Shown here in pieces: positions 24,495 to 33,265 of a stretch of DNA of 64,000 bases. The stretch covers positions 248,001 to 312,000 of the forward strand of contig CAYOLV010000004.1 of NCBI GenBank assembly GCA_964404895.1. Direction: 5' to 3'. The translations under genes and the position numbers were made by a program. This DNA comes from JBGSUZ01 sp964404895 (lineage in GTDB: Bacteria > Bacillota > Clostridia > Peptostreptococcales > Acidaminobacteraceae). How positions within the stretch are numbered: position 1 is the first letter of the stretch; every line of letters starts with the position of its first letter. A model generated the notes under the pieces. The model was not told the DNA's origin. It worked only from the letters and a program-made list of their open reading frames with translations, and made no database searches.

Positions 24495-25067
24495 ATGAAA
24501 GCCATCATTAGGAAAGAAATATTACAAAAAAGAAAGTCTCTTGAGCCCCAGGAGGTTGAAGAAAAATCATCTCAAATCTTATCACGATTGATAGAATATG
24601 GGCTCCTTGAAAGACCTCAAGTCGTCATGTGTTATATGGATTTTAGAAATGAAGTTCGTACAGAATCCCTCATAGAATATCTGCTGTCGGAAGATAAAGT
24701 CGTGATTTTACCAAAGGTTAATCCTGAAACTCAAAATCTAGATTTATTTCAAATCGAAGGGTTCAGAGACCTGGAACTGAGTAAATTCGGCATCTTAGAA
24801 CCTGCAGATCATCTGCCTACTGTTTTGCCATCTGACATCGATTTGATTTTGGCACCGGGAGTTGCCTTTGATTTAAAGGGTTACCGCATGGGGTATGGTG
24901 CTGGTTTTTACGACAAGCTTCTTCCAAAAATCCGACCAGATTGCGCAGTCATTGGACTCGCTTTTGATATGCAAATTGTAGCGTCATTACCAGTTGAATC
25001 ACATGATCAGCCCATGAATTCCATAATGACCGAAACCCGTTGGATTGGCGCTGAAGAAAATAATTAA
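24495..25067 (+). CDS. 5-formyltetrahydrofolate cyclo-ligase
   Basis: A 190-aa cytoplasmic enzyme that uses ATP to convert 5-formyl-THF to 5,10-methenyl-THF, returning a stored folate to one-carbon metabolism. Seen: an N-terminal helix with RKEILQKRKSLE, CYMDFRNEVRTE, VVILPKVNPETQNLDLFQI, and the signature LILAPGVAFDLKGYRMGYGAGFYDKLL with the GxGxGFYD ATP/folate site. Length is typical. AAGGAGG lies eight bases before the ATG. A single gene on the plus strand, divergent from ftsE, followed by tandem hairpins. Confidence 0.95.
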   Translation: MKAIIRKEILQKRKSLEPQEVEEKSSQILSRLIEYGLLERPQVVMCYMDFRNEVRTESLIEYLLSEDKVVILPKVNPETQNLDLFQIEGFRDLELSKFGILEPADHLPTVLPSDIDLILAPGVAFDLKGYRMGYGAGFYDKLLPKIRPDCAVIGLAFDMQIVASLPVESHDQPMNSIMTETRWIGAEENN

Positions 25068-25162
25068 ATTTTATTTAAAAAAGATATGTTCAAAATGTGG
25101 AATTTATGTTAAGATAAATTCATATTTTAACCACACCTAAATGAACCAACTAATTTCCAATT

Positions 25163-25184
25163 GAGGCAGGTCACCACCCGCCTC
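25163..25184 (+). repeat. hairpin preceding the terminator
   Basis: GAGGC-A-GGT pairs with ACC-C-GCCTC around a CACC loop, with one internal mismatch. It lies three bases before the terminator stem at 25187-25212 and would be in the same transcript. Confidence 0.5.
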
Positions 25185-25186
25185 TT

Positions 25187-25212
25187 CCTCCGTTTTTGGA
25201 GGATTTTTTTTT
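25187..25212 (+). terminator. terminator after the cyclo-ligase gene
   Basis: CCTCC (25187-25191) pairs with GGAGG (25198-25202), followed by an A and nine T. A compact, standard intrinsic terminator on the plus strand. Confidence 0.85.
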
Positions 25213-25225
25213 GCCTTCAACAAAA

Positions 25226-25270
25226 ACCACCTGACACGTCATAGATCGACGACATCAGGTGGTTTTTTTG
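25226..25270. terminator. bidirectional terminator between convergent genes
   Basis: ACCACCTGA (25226-25234) pairs with TCAGGTGGT (25255-25263). Seven T follow on the plus strand and a T-run follows on the minus strand, where it ends the Lon-type protease gene. Confidence 0.85.
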
Positions 25271-25330
25271 ATTTTTTATCTTTAATTAAATAAGGTTTAA
25301 TTTTGCTATTAACTCAAATTACTCTGAAGC

Positions 25331-27775
25331 TTACTCAGTCTCAGTCGAAGCTGCTGCCTTCTTTTTTTCAGCAGGCTTAGACTTCTTCTTATGACTTTTT
25401 GGCGCTTCTGCCAGTTCAGCCAACTTCTTGTCTACCAAATCGAAGACAGATCCTTTAGTGAATCCACCATTTTTAAGGGCTTTACCTGCTTTTTTGCCCA
25501 TGAGAATTTCAATGCCTTCTTCTACGTGGGCCACAGAATAAATATGGAACTGCCCTTTTTCTACGGCTTCAATAACTTCTCGATTGAGCATGAGGTTTTT
25601 CACATTTTGTTTTGGAATCATTACCCCTTGTTCACCTGTCAGGCCTTTCATTTTGCATACTTTGAAGAAGCCTTCAATCTTTTCGTTTACCCCGCCGATT
25701 GGCTGAATTTCACCTCTTTGATTGACAGAACCCGTAACCGCAATGGCTTGTGTAATAGGAAGATTGGCGATGCTGGATAAAATCGCATAAAGTTCAGTAC
25801 TGGACGCACTGTCCCCATCTACACCGCTATAAAGCTGTTCAAATACAATGCTGGCAGTAACAGAGATGGGTCTGGTTTGAGCAAACATGTGGCCAATATA
25901 ACCTGAAATAATCATGACGCCTTTATCGTGAATAGCGCCGCTCGTGCGAGCTTCACGCTCAATGTTGATTAAGCCCGAGCGTCCTAAATAGGTAGAAACA
26001 GTAATTTTGCTAGGTTTTCCAAACTTGTACTGTCCAGATCCTAAAACTGCAAGACCGTTAATTTCTCCAACTTTTGAACCGTTGACATCTAAAAGGTAAT
26101 CCCCACTGTCAAACATTTCTAAAACTTTTTCTTCAACTTTGTTATTCCTTCTGTTCAAAGCATAAAGAGCTTTCTCAACGTGTTCTCCCATAACCAGCTC
26201 AGTATTTTCCTGTTCAGCCCAAGATTCAGCTTCATAGAGAATATCCACCAGTTTGTTCAAGTGAGAAGATAATTTTTTTTGATCGTCTGCTACGCGAGAA
26301 CTGAATTCAATTATTTTTGCCACAGCGCATTTGGAGAATGGCTTTAAGTGATCCTCTTCACAATGCTTTGCGATAAATTGAGTAATTTTATAGATATTGT
26401 CTTCATTGCGTTCCATTTCGATGTCAAAGTCTGCCATGATTTTAAAGAGTTTTCTAAACTCTTCGTCATAATAATACAAAAGTTGGTAAGTGTATTGATC
26501 CCCAATCAGAATGACTTTTACATCCAGCGGGATAGGTTGAGGGTTTAAAGTCATTGAGACAATGGATCCCGACTGGGCGCCAATCGTATCAATAGATATG
26601 TTTTCGTCTAATAAAGCGCGCTTCAAACTCTTCCAAGCATAGGGCATAGATAAAATATCTTTTGTCAGCAGAATCAAATAACCGCCATTCGCTTGATGCA
26701 AGGCACCTGGCTTAATCATGGTAAAGTCCGTTCTCAGAACCCCCATTTCATTTTTATACTCGATGCTGCCTAATAAGTTGGCATAGTTTGGATTAGAGGC
26801 AAAAATCACCGGTGCCGTAGCAGTTTCGCTGTTGTCTACAAACAAATTCAACTTATATCGCTCAAAGAAGGACTCTGTATTCCTTGGCGCAAACATGGCA
26901 AATGGACTTTTATTCTCTGGTTCTTCTTCATTTTTGAAATTATCCAGATTTTCTACTATGTCATCTACTAAATAATCAAAATAGGTAATTACAGCCGCAT
27001 TCTCTGCATATTTTTCCCTAAGAGACATCAGGTGGAAAGTGGCAATCCGCCTGCCCATACTATCGTCCAATTCCTTGATATGTGCTCTGTACTGCTCTTC
27101 TTCATCTCTTAAATGGTTAAAAATATCAGCCGTCTCAATGCTGAGTTTGCCTGAATTTTCTTTTAAGAGGTCATATTCTTCGTCTGTAATGCTTTTATAC
27201 TCTTCCTCTGTCATGGGCATACCATTTCTAAGAGGAATGGAGATTAATCCCCGTTCGTTCTGTCCAAATTTGAAACCATATTTTTCGCCAATTTCATTCA
27301 AGTCTTCAATAATGCGTTGGGTTTGATTGGTGTAATCCGTCAATATAGCCGATTTTGCGTTTTCGTATTCTTTGCCACTGAAAACGCTTTCTATTTCTTT
27401 GCGAAGAAAATCCACAATGAACTCTATACTTTTAATAAAATTCTTGCCTTCCCCTGGTTCAAAACCAAGTGCCAAAGGATTTCTAAAATTCTTAAAATTG
27501 TTTGCATATACCCAATCTTTTGGTATAGGTCGTTCTGCTGCAGCTTTTTCAGTCAGCAGGCGCACATAACTGTTCCTGCCAGTGCCCCAATTGCCGCCGA
27601 CATAAATATTATAACCACGGCGTTTCATCCCAAGACCAAAGGAAATGGCCTCCAGTGCTCTATCCTGGCCTAATACGCCATCAATAGGAGTCACTTCTGC
27701 AGTAGAATCAAACTTTAAACAGCTGTCTTGACATTGACTTGTTAATTGCTCCGAACTTAATTCATATGGTTTCAT
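25331..27775 (-). CDS. Lon-type protease with AAA_32-like ATPase region
   Basis: An 814-aa cytoplasmic protease of the Lon/S16 group lacking the classical LonA N-domain. The N-terminal part holds an AAA-like region with GGNWGTGRNSYV (about residues 60-71), a P-loop whose Lys position is Arg67, and a long helical insertion (about 130-330). The C-terminal protease domain has the catalytic Ser in DGDSASSTELYA (about residue 655) and Lys in GGVNEKIEGFF (about 698). The last ~25 residues are Lys/Ala-rich and disordered. The ribosome-binding site GGAGGG is clear, and the S1-domain gene ends 15 bp upstream. Confidence 0.9.
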   Translation of the reverse strand: MKPYELSSEQLTSQCQDSCLKFDSTAEVTPIDGVLGQDRALEAISFGLGMKRRGYNIYVGGNWGTGRNSYVRLLTEKAAAERPIPKDWVYANNFKNFRNPLALGFEPGEGKNFIKSIEFIVDFLRKEIESVFSGKEYENAKSAILTDYTNQTQRIIEDLNEIGEKYGFKFGQNERGLISIPLRNGMPMTEEEYKSITDEEYDLLKENSGKLSIETADIFNHLRDEEEQYRAHIKELDDSMGRRIATFHLMSLREKYAENAAVITYFDYLVDDIVENLDNFKNEEEPENKSPFAMFAPRNTESFFERYKLNLFVDNSETATAPVIFASNPNYANLLGSIEYKNEMGVLRTDFTMIKPGALHQANGGYLILLTKDILSMPYAWKSLKRALLDENISIDTIGAQSGSIVSMTLNPQPIPLDVKVILIGDQYTYQLLYYYDEEFRKLFKIMADFDIEMERNEDNIYKITQFIAKHCEEDHLKPFSKCAVAKIIEFSSRVADDQKKLSSHLNKLVDILYEAESWAEQENTELVMGEHVEKALYALNRRNNKVEEKVLEMFDSGDYLLDVNGSKVGEINGLAVLGSGQYKFGKPSKITVSTYLGRSGLINIEREARTSGAIHDKGVMIISGYIGHMFAQTRPISVTASIVFEQLYSGVDGDSASSTELYAILSSIANLPITQAIAVTGSVNQRGEIQPIGGVNEKIEGFFKVCKMKGLTGEQGVMIPKQNVKNLMLNREVIEAVEKGQFHIYSVAHVEEGIEILMGKKAGKALKNGGFTKGSVFDLVDKKLAELAEAPKSHKKKSKPAEKKKAAASTETE

Positions 27776-27790
27776 AATTTCCCTCCTCTG

Positions 27791-29014
27791 TTAAAACTTC
27801 AAGTTTTTAAAGGCCTCACCAAACAGATCTCCTAGGGTGCTCGTCGATGATGTTTCGTCATCATCTAAAAATTCTTCATAGCCTGCAGTCTCGTCTGCAA
27901 CAGCCTCTTTTATGCTGAGAGAAATTCGCTGACTTGCTGTATCTATACCCATTATTTTAACCATAACTTCTTGTCCAATTTGCAATTTTTCTTGCGGTTT
28001 ATTCACATGTTCGTCACAAATTTGACTGATATGAACCAAACCTTCAACACCCTCTAAAATGCTGACAAATGCGCCAAATGGTTGCATTCTAACGACTTTT
28101 CCTTTAACAACAGCCCCTTCTTGAAGGTGATTTCCCATGTCCTCCCAAGGATTGTCTACAAAGTCCGCTAATTTTAGGCCTATTTTGTGATTCACTGGAT
28201 CAATTCGCAGAATAGTCACTTTCACCGACTGACCTACTTGTACCACTTCATCTGCTCTTTTAATTCGCTTCCATGATAAGTCGTTTAAATGAATCAAGCC
28301 GTCTATTCCACCAAGATCCACGAAGGCACCGAACTCTGTTAATCGTTTCACAGTCCCCACAACCACTTTACCTTCCTCAAGTTCGTGGAATCTTGTTTCT
28401 TTAATTTTATTCAGTTCTCTTTCTTGAAGCAGACGACCTGACGCCACCATGCTTTTCTTTTCTTCTTGAATTTCAGTAATCAATACCTGTAAATTTGTTC
28501 CAACCAAAGTGGCTGGGTCTTCAATGCGCTCTACCCCAACTTGGGAAAGGGGAATAAAACATCTTACGCCCTTGTAATGGGCAATTAAGCCGCCTTTGAC
28601 AACTTCTTTGATTTTGACCGTAATCGGACGTTGATCGGTGACCAAATTTCCTGTTTCGTCCCACATCATTTCCGCATCAGCTCTTTTTTTAGAAAGGAGA
28701 ATATTGCCTTCCCCGTCATCTGTCTTCACGACGTAAAAATTGAGAACCTCGCCCACTTGAATTTCGTGAATACTTTCACCTCCGTCAAAGTCCACTTCTT
28801 CTTTTGGGACGACGCCGTCTGCCATTTGGCCTATATTTACAATTAAAGTTTCCCCGTTATTTCCTGCTACCGTTCCCGATACAATATCTCCCCTGGAAAC
28901 TCGCTCCATGGACTTTTCAATTTCGTCCATAAAATCGGCCATACTGAACTGGTCTTGTTCTTCTTCTTTCGTTACTACGTGCTCATCTTCCATTTGATCT
29001 AAATCTTGTGTCAT
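27791..29014 (-). CDS. ribosomal protein S1-like RNA-binding protein, four S1 domains
   Basis: A 407-aa cytoplasmic protein with an acidic N-terminus (about 1-38) and four S1 OB-fold repeats at roughly residues 41-109, 126-192, 208-277 and 294-363. The last two are the most canonical (VVGTVKRLTEFGAFVDLGG; VVKGKVVRMQPFGAFVSI). Firmicutes carry such four-repeat S1 homologues in place of the six-repeat Gram-negative S1; they bind mRNA and may aid translation or RNA stability. The acidic tail ends in LGDLFGEAFKNLKF. It lies 37 bp after the HD-GYP-like gene and 15 bp before the Lon-type gene, consistent with one transcript. Confidence 0.9.
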   Translation of the reverse strand: MTQDLDQMEDEHVVTKEEEQDQFSMADFMDEIEKSMERVSRGDIVSGTVAGNNGETLIVNIGQMADGVVPKEEVDFDGGESIHEIQVGEVLNFYVVKTDDGEGNILLSKKRADAEMMWDETGNLVTDQRPITVKIKEVVKGGLIAHYKGVRCFIPLSQVGVERIEDPATLVGTNLQVLITEIQEEKKSMVASGRLLQERELNKIKETRFHELEEGKVVVGTVKRLTEFGAFVDLGGIDGLIHLNDLSWKRIKRADEVVQVGQSVKVTILRIDPVNHKIGLKLADFVDNPWEDMGNHLQEGAVVKGKVVRMQPFGAFVSILEGVEGLVHISQICDEHVNKPQEKLQIGQEVMVKIMGIDTASQRISLSIKEAVADETAGYEEFLDDDETSSTSTLGDLFGEAFKNLKF

Positions 29015-29051
29015 TTCGTTCCGCCTTTCTGTCCTAAGTTTTTTGTAATGA

Positions 29052-30113
29052 CTAATAATAAGGTCCCATAATGACGATGTTGCGTTTTTCTATTAAATCA
29101 ATATCCCTCATAACCAATTTAGGACCCACATTGTTGATAATACTGATAGAAGGTCTCAAGGGCATATCTGGAACAGCTTGTTTCACCACTGCAATATCTC
29201 CAGTATTCAGCTTCACCAGAGAACCTACAGGGTAGGGATTAATTTTTTTACAAAAGCGTTCGGCAATATCAAAGTCAAAGAGTCGCCCAGCATTGCCCAT
29301 CAAAAATTCTATGGCTTCGTTGGGAGGCACAGCACTTTTATAAATACGATCAGACGTCATGGCGTCATAAACATCGCATAAACTCACAATTCTGGAATAC
29401 AAATGTATTTCAGAAGCCGATAAACCTTTCGGATACCCGGATCCGTCATGTCTTTCATGGTGGGTTAATGATATATTTTTTACAAAAACATCTGCCATGC
29501 TAATGCTTTTTAAATACCCATAGCCAAGGCTCACGTGTTGCTGAACCGATGTCATTTGCTCTTCTGTTAAAGGGACGTCCCTTTGATACTGCTCTTTGGG
29601 AATCATCATCATCCCAATGTCCAGAAGAGCCGCCCCAATGAACAAAGTCTTCAGTTGAGGCATTTTCACATCGCACTCCATTCCAAGCAAAGTCGATAAA
29701 ATAGCCACGTTTAAGGCGTGACCATAGGTATAATTGTCAACGCTTTTAATGTCGATGTAATTGATTTGCCTATTTTTAGCCATGAGTATTTCGTCGTAAA
29801 TATCTTCAAATAGCTTTTCCAGTTTTGGAAAGTCAGAACTGATGTCTTTGCCGAACCCCACTTTTTCGTAGATTTCGCGAATCAGGTTAACACCCCGAAT
29901 TCTTATATTAATGTCAACAATTCGGTCTAAATCCATGTCGGGGCTATACTGATCTGATATGTATACTGTAAATATGCCCGCATGATTGATCTGTTTAATC
30001 TGCTTTTCGCTTAATTTCGCACCATTTTTAAGAAGGACAGCGCCTTCTTTGTTATAAAGATTTTCTGCCAGCGTTACTTCACCTTTAATGTAGTTGGTCG
30101 GCACCGCTCTCAT
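29052..30113 (-). CDS. HD-GYP-like domain protein with altered HD motif
   Basis: A 353-aa cytoplasmic protein. The N-terminal ~120 residues form a regulatory region often seen before HD-GYP domains (LAENLYNKEGAVLLKNGAKLS). The second half is HD-GYP-like: His132, His193, HH 218-219, HDGSGYPKG (222-230) and Asp247. HD-GYP proteins hydrolyse cyclic di-GMP, but the family HD pair reads LD here (Leu164-Asp165 in AALLDIGMM), losing one metal ligand, so activity is doubtful and a binding role is possible. GGAGG lies ten bases before the ATG. A -10 TATAAT (30164-30169) lies 50 bp upstream, just after the permease terminator. Confidence 0.87.
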   Translation of the reverse strand: MRAVPTNYIKGEVTLAENLYNKEGAVLLKNGAKLSEKQIKQINHAGIFTVYISDQYSPDMDLDRIVDINIRIRGVNLIREIYEKVGFGKDISSDFPKLEKLFEDIYDEILMAKNRQINYIDIKSVDNYTYGHALNVAILSTLLGMECDVKMPQLKTLFIGAALLDIGMMMIPKEQYQRDVPLTEEQMTSVQQHVSLGYGYLKSISMADVFVKNISLTHHERHDGSGYPKGLSASEIHLYSRIVSLCDVYDAMTSDRIYKSAVPPNEAIEFLMGNAGRLFDFDIAERFCKKINPYPVGSLVKLNTGDIAVVKQAVPDMPLRPSISIINNVGPKLVMRDIDLIEKRNIVIMGPYY

Positions 30114-30175
30114 CTTATCACCGCCTCCATTAGAGCTAGGTCATTTTTACCCACTCTGAGTCTATTATAAAACAA

Positions 30176-30220
30176 AAAGAGAAACACCAAAAGTCATATT
30201 GCACTTTTGGTGTTTCCTTT
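30176..30220 (-). terminator. terminator of the permease gene
   Basis: GAAACACCAAAAGT (30181-30194) pairs perfectly with ACTTTTGGTGTTTC (30203-30216), followed on the minus strand by TCTTTTTGTTTT. A 14-bp stem, one of the longest simple terminators in the window. Confidence 0.9.
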
Positions 30221-30241
30221 TAGGATTGTTCAACCTATTTC

Positions 30242-30265
30242 AACAACCGATACCCCTCGGTCGTT
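30242..30265 (-). repeat. short inverted repeat after the permease stop codon
   Basis: AACAACCGA pairs with TCGGTCGTT (one G-T pair) five bases beyond the permease stop. It has no T-run; it may protect the mRNA end in front of the real terminator. Confidence 0.45.
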
Positions 30266-30270
30266 AGTGA

Positions 30271-31800
30271 CTATTTAACTTCTTGTTGTTTTAAAACTGG
30301 TGCAGCTTTCATTTTTCTTTCGTAGTTGTTGTACATAAGTACTGCAACGATACCGAAGAATAATGGACCAGCAACCATCCAGATTGTAGATGAAAGATCA
30401 CCGTTCATAGCAGGCTCAATGATTGTGAAGAAGTTTGCGAAACCAACTGTGAATGTTACGATGATTGATGCCGCAATACCGATAGCTTTTGTCTTAAAGA
30501 CAACAAATGGCTTTTCGATAGAGTCTTTCTTTTTGAAGAAAGCAAAAGCTGCAGCGATGAACATGTAAGGAATTGTCATGGCAACGTTTGTCATCAATGT
30601 TAATTTTGTGAAGAATGCAGCAGCGCCTTCACCACCGAATGATACGAGGATGATCATTGCAACTGCGATACCACATTGGATCCACATTGCGTTGATAGGC
30701 ATGCCGTTTTTCATTTCGCCCATTTTACCAGGCCATAATTCTTTCGGAGTACCATCGATAATTTGCTTAAGTGGTGCGTATGTTAATGTGAAGAATGCGC
30801 CTGAAAGAGCAAGGAACATTGAGATACCCATGAATCTTGCAACGCCTGCACCAGCAGCTGCAGCAGCAGTTGTACCAGCACCGAAAGCAAGAGCTAATTG
30901 GTAACCGAGGTTGCTCATTGTAACGTATGCAACTGTACCCATGTGAACATTTTCACCTGTAAGTACTTGTGCCCAGTTAGTTGAGATACCGATCAAGAAG
31001 ATACCAACAGCGTAACCTACTGAAATAACGCCAGCCGCCATGATGATCCCTTTAGGGAAGTTCTTTTCAGCGTTTTCTGTTTGGTCAACTAAACCACCAA
31101 CAACTTCAATACCGCCGTAAGCAAAGAGTGCAAATACGAGGAATGAAAGTACTGAAAGGAAGCTGCCGTACTTAGGATTTGGAGAATTTGTAAAATCAGC
31201 TAAAGATGAAAGCGGTTGTGCCAATTCGAAACCGTTCAATACAAGAACAAGTAAAGAACCAACTAATAAGAAGATGTTAAGACCCATAACAGCGAGACCG
31301 CCGAGTGAAGTCACTTTTTTAATTTTATCAAGACCTTTTGAACCTACGAAAGTTACAAGAAGCATCCAGCAAACGCCGATGATACCAAGAACTTGTGTAG
31401 GAGCAAGACCAAACACGCCCATTTTTTGAGTCATGTTTTGACCGAAGATACCGTTTGTAAGTGGAATCATAATAGAAGAAGAAACTGAAACCATCCAAAC
31501 GATGTATGAAGCGTACCACATGAATGTACCCACAAACGCAAACTTAGCGTTTACTGATTTCTCCATCCAAGAGTAAATACCACCTTTTTCATTTTTGAAA
31601 GCAGATCCATACTCTGCCATCATGAATGCGAAAGGTACGAAGAACGTGATTCCTGAAATGATGTACCAAGGAATTGCACCGTAACCCATGAGGAAGTACG
31701 ATCTTGGAATATTCGCAAAACCGAACACCGATGTGAAAATCATGAGAATAAGTGCGTTTAATGATAATTTAGAACTTTTTGCACCTGTGTTTGCAGCCAT
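30271..31800 (-). CDS. APC-family amino acid permease, YjeM-like
   Basis: A 509-aa inner-membrane transporter with about 12 membrane helices. The N-terminal helix reads LNALILMIFTSVFGFANIPR, the family's substrate-binding unwound helix, followed by YFLMGYGAIPWYIISG and EKGGIYSWMEKSV. The pattern fits the glutamate/GABA-antiporter branch, closest to YjeM-type proteins; the substrate itself is not known. The C-terminus is short and basic (KMKAAPVLKQQEVK). AAGGGGTG precedes the ATG. It forms a single-gene unit with promoter 31880-31908 and terminator 30176-30220. Confidence 0.88.
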   Translation of the reverse strand: MAANTGAKSSKLSLNALILMIFTSVFGFANIPRSYFLMGYGAIPWYIISGITFFVPFAFMMAEYGSAFKNEKGGIYSWMEKSVNAKFAFVGTFMWYASYIVWMVSVSSSIMIPLTNGIFGQNMTQKMGVFGLAPTQVLGIIGVCWMLLVTFVGSKGLDKIKKVTSLGGLAVMGLNIFLLVGSLLVLVLNGFELAQPLSSLADFTNSPNPKYGSFLSVLSFLVFALFAYGGIEVVGGLVDQTENAEKNFPKGIIMAAGVISVGYAVGIFLIGISTNWAQVLTGENVHMGTVAYVTMSNLGYQLALAFGAGTTAAAAAGAGVARFMGISMFLALSGAFFTLTYAPLKQIIDGTPKELWPGKMGEMKNGMPINAMWIQCGIAVAMIILVSFGGEGAAAFFTKLTLMTNVAMTIPYMFIAAAFAFFKKKDSIEKPFVVFKTKAIGIAASIIVTFTVGFANFFTIIEPAMNGDLSSTIWMVAGPLFFGIVAVLMYNNYERKMKAAPVLKQQEVK

Positions 31801-32271
31801 TTAATTACACCCCTTAATTAAAATGTTGAATTATGAATCCCATAATCCCCTTATTGGTTGAACGTCCAACAGTAAGTTCAATTTAATGAATTTAGGATTG
31901 AAAGTCAATCATGTTGTGAATTGTTATAATTTTCTAACCAATTACGAAAATTTAAAGAGAGTCTCAGGGGTTCATATATCTGGTTTTATAAAATGTTAAA
32001 TAATAACTGTTAAATAAAATACATATTTTTTCATACTTTTGTAATAACTTATATGCGCTTTCGTTTCACGAAACACTGTGTTTAGAACCTTTAGAAGTAT
32101 TAATATATTGAAACAACTCAAAATATTCACGCTATTTATGCAATCATTTATACAGTTTTTTTTATATGCAACTCATTTTTTTATATGGTTTTGGAAAACA
32201 TATTATCAATCACTCGGTAATTAATTTGCCAACAAGCAATTTAAAAATTACGTAACAATGAATAAAGCCAA
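31801..32271. other. AT-rich intergenic region between permease and transketolase C-subunit genes
   Basis: No gene is supported. It holds the permease leader and promoter, an inverted repeat TTGAAC...GTTCAA (31858-31881) in the leader, a 12-bp palindrome GTTTC-AC-GAAAC (32063-32074), and otherwise AT-rich sequence. The transketolase terminator closes it at 32272. Confidence 0.5.
31880..31908 (-). promoter_or_regulatory. promoter of the permease gene
   Basis: Minus strand: -35 TTGACT (31903-31908), 17-base spacer, -10 TAAATT (31880-31885). The inverted repeat TTGAAC...GTTCAA at 31858-31881 overlaps the -10 edge and could be an operator or a leader hairpin. Confidence 0.45.
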
Positions 32272-32311
32272 CAAAAAAACCGATGAAAAATGTCGAATTT
32301 CATCGGTTTTA
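32272..32311 (-). terminator. terminator of the split transketolase operon
   Basis: AAAACCGATGAAA pairs with TTTCATCGGTTTT, followed on the minus strand by seven T. It lies 28 bp after the gene at 32339-33265. Confidence 0.9.
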
Positions 32312-32338
32312 GAATATTTATTCTATTTTAATGCATGA

Positions 32339-33265
32339 TTATAATTTTTCTTTAATCGCCTTAACAATGTGAGCAGCTGTCAAACCGTATTTTTCCATTA
32401 ACTCATTTGGTTTGCCAGATTCGCCGAAAGTATCTTGAACGCCAATTCTAAGTTGTCTTTGTGGCGCTTGCTCTGTCAGAACTTCTGCAACCGCTGAACC
32501 AAGTCCCCCAATAATGTTATGCTCTTCAGCAGTAACAATCAACTTCGTCTCTTTTGCCGCTTTAACAATAATCTCAGCATCGATTGGTTTGATGGTGTGC
32601 ATATCGATTACTCTCACAGAAATGCCTTCAGCTTCAAGGGTCTCTGCAGCCATCATCGCTTCATTGACCATAATCCCAGTACCGATGATTGTCACATCTG
32701 TACCTTTTCTAAGCTCACAACCTTTGCCGATTTCAATTACTGCATCTGCAGGGTAAAGGGTTGGCACCGCTGCTCTGCCAAGTCTGATATAACAAGGACC
32801 GTACATTGCGATTGCCGCTTCCATTAACTTTTCAGTAGAAACATCATCTGCAGGATTGATGACTGTCATATTAGGAATCGCTCTCATAAGAGCCATATCT
32901 TCAATGGCTTGGTGAGACGCGCCATCTTCGCCTACTGTTAAGCCCGCATGTGTGGCGCAAACTTTAACATTGAGTTTTGGATAACAGATTGAGTTACGAA
33001 TAACTTCAAAAGCACGACCCGCTGCAAACATAGCAAATGTAGAAGCCACTGGAATTTTACCAGAAGCTGCAAGACCTGCCGCAACACCCATCATGTTTTG
33101 TTCAGCAATACCCATATCGAAGAAACGTTCTGGGAAAGCTTTTGCAAATACATCTGTTTTAGTTGATTTTGAAAGGTCAGCGTCTAATACGACGACCTTG
33201 TTATTTGTTTCTCCGATTTTTGCAAGGGCAACGCCATAGGCTTCTCTCGTAGCAATTTTAGACAT
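32339..33265 (-). CDS. transketolase, C-terminal subunit (split enzyme)
   Basis: A 308-aa protein equal to the pyrimidine-binding and C-terminal domains of transketolase. Seen: VVLDADLSKST, DMGIAEQNMMGVAAGLAASG (the catalytic Glu that activates ThDP), THAGLTVGEDGASHQAIEDMA, and the C-terminal VIDMHTIKPIDAEII domain. It cannot work alone; the ThDP-diphosphate half is the next gene upstream, which it overlaps by one base (TAATG), so the two are made together as a heterodimer. Split enzymes like this transfer C2 units in the pentose phosphate pathway or related sugar breakdown. A full-length transketolase lies at 39587-41587. Confidence 0.93.
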   Translation of the reverse strand: MSKIATREAYGVALAKIGETNNKVVVLDADLSKSTKTDVFAKAFPERFFDMGIAEQNMMGVAAGLAASGKIPVASTFAMFAAGRAFEVIRNSICYPKLNVKVCATHAGLTVGEDGASHQAIEDMALMRAIPNMTVINPADDVSTEKLMEAAIAMYGPCYIRLGRAAVPTLYPADAVIEIGKGCELRKGTDVTIIGTGIMVNEAMMAAETLEAEGISVRVIDMHTIKPIDAEIIVKAAKETKLIVTAEEHNIIGGLGSAVAEVLTEQAPQRQLRIGVQDTFGESGKPNELMEKYGLTAAHIVKAIKEKL

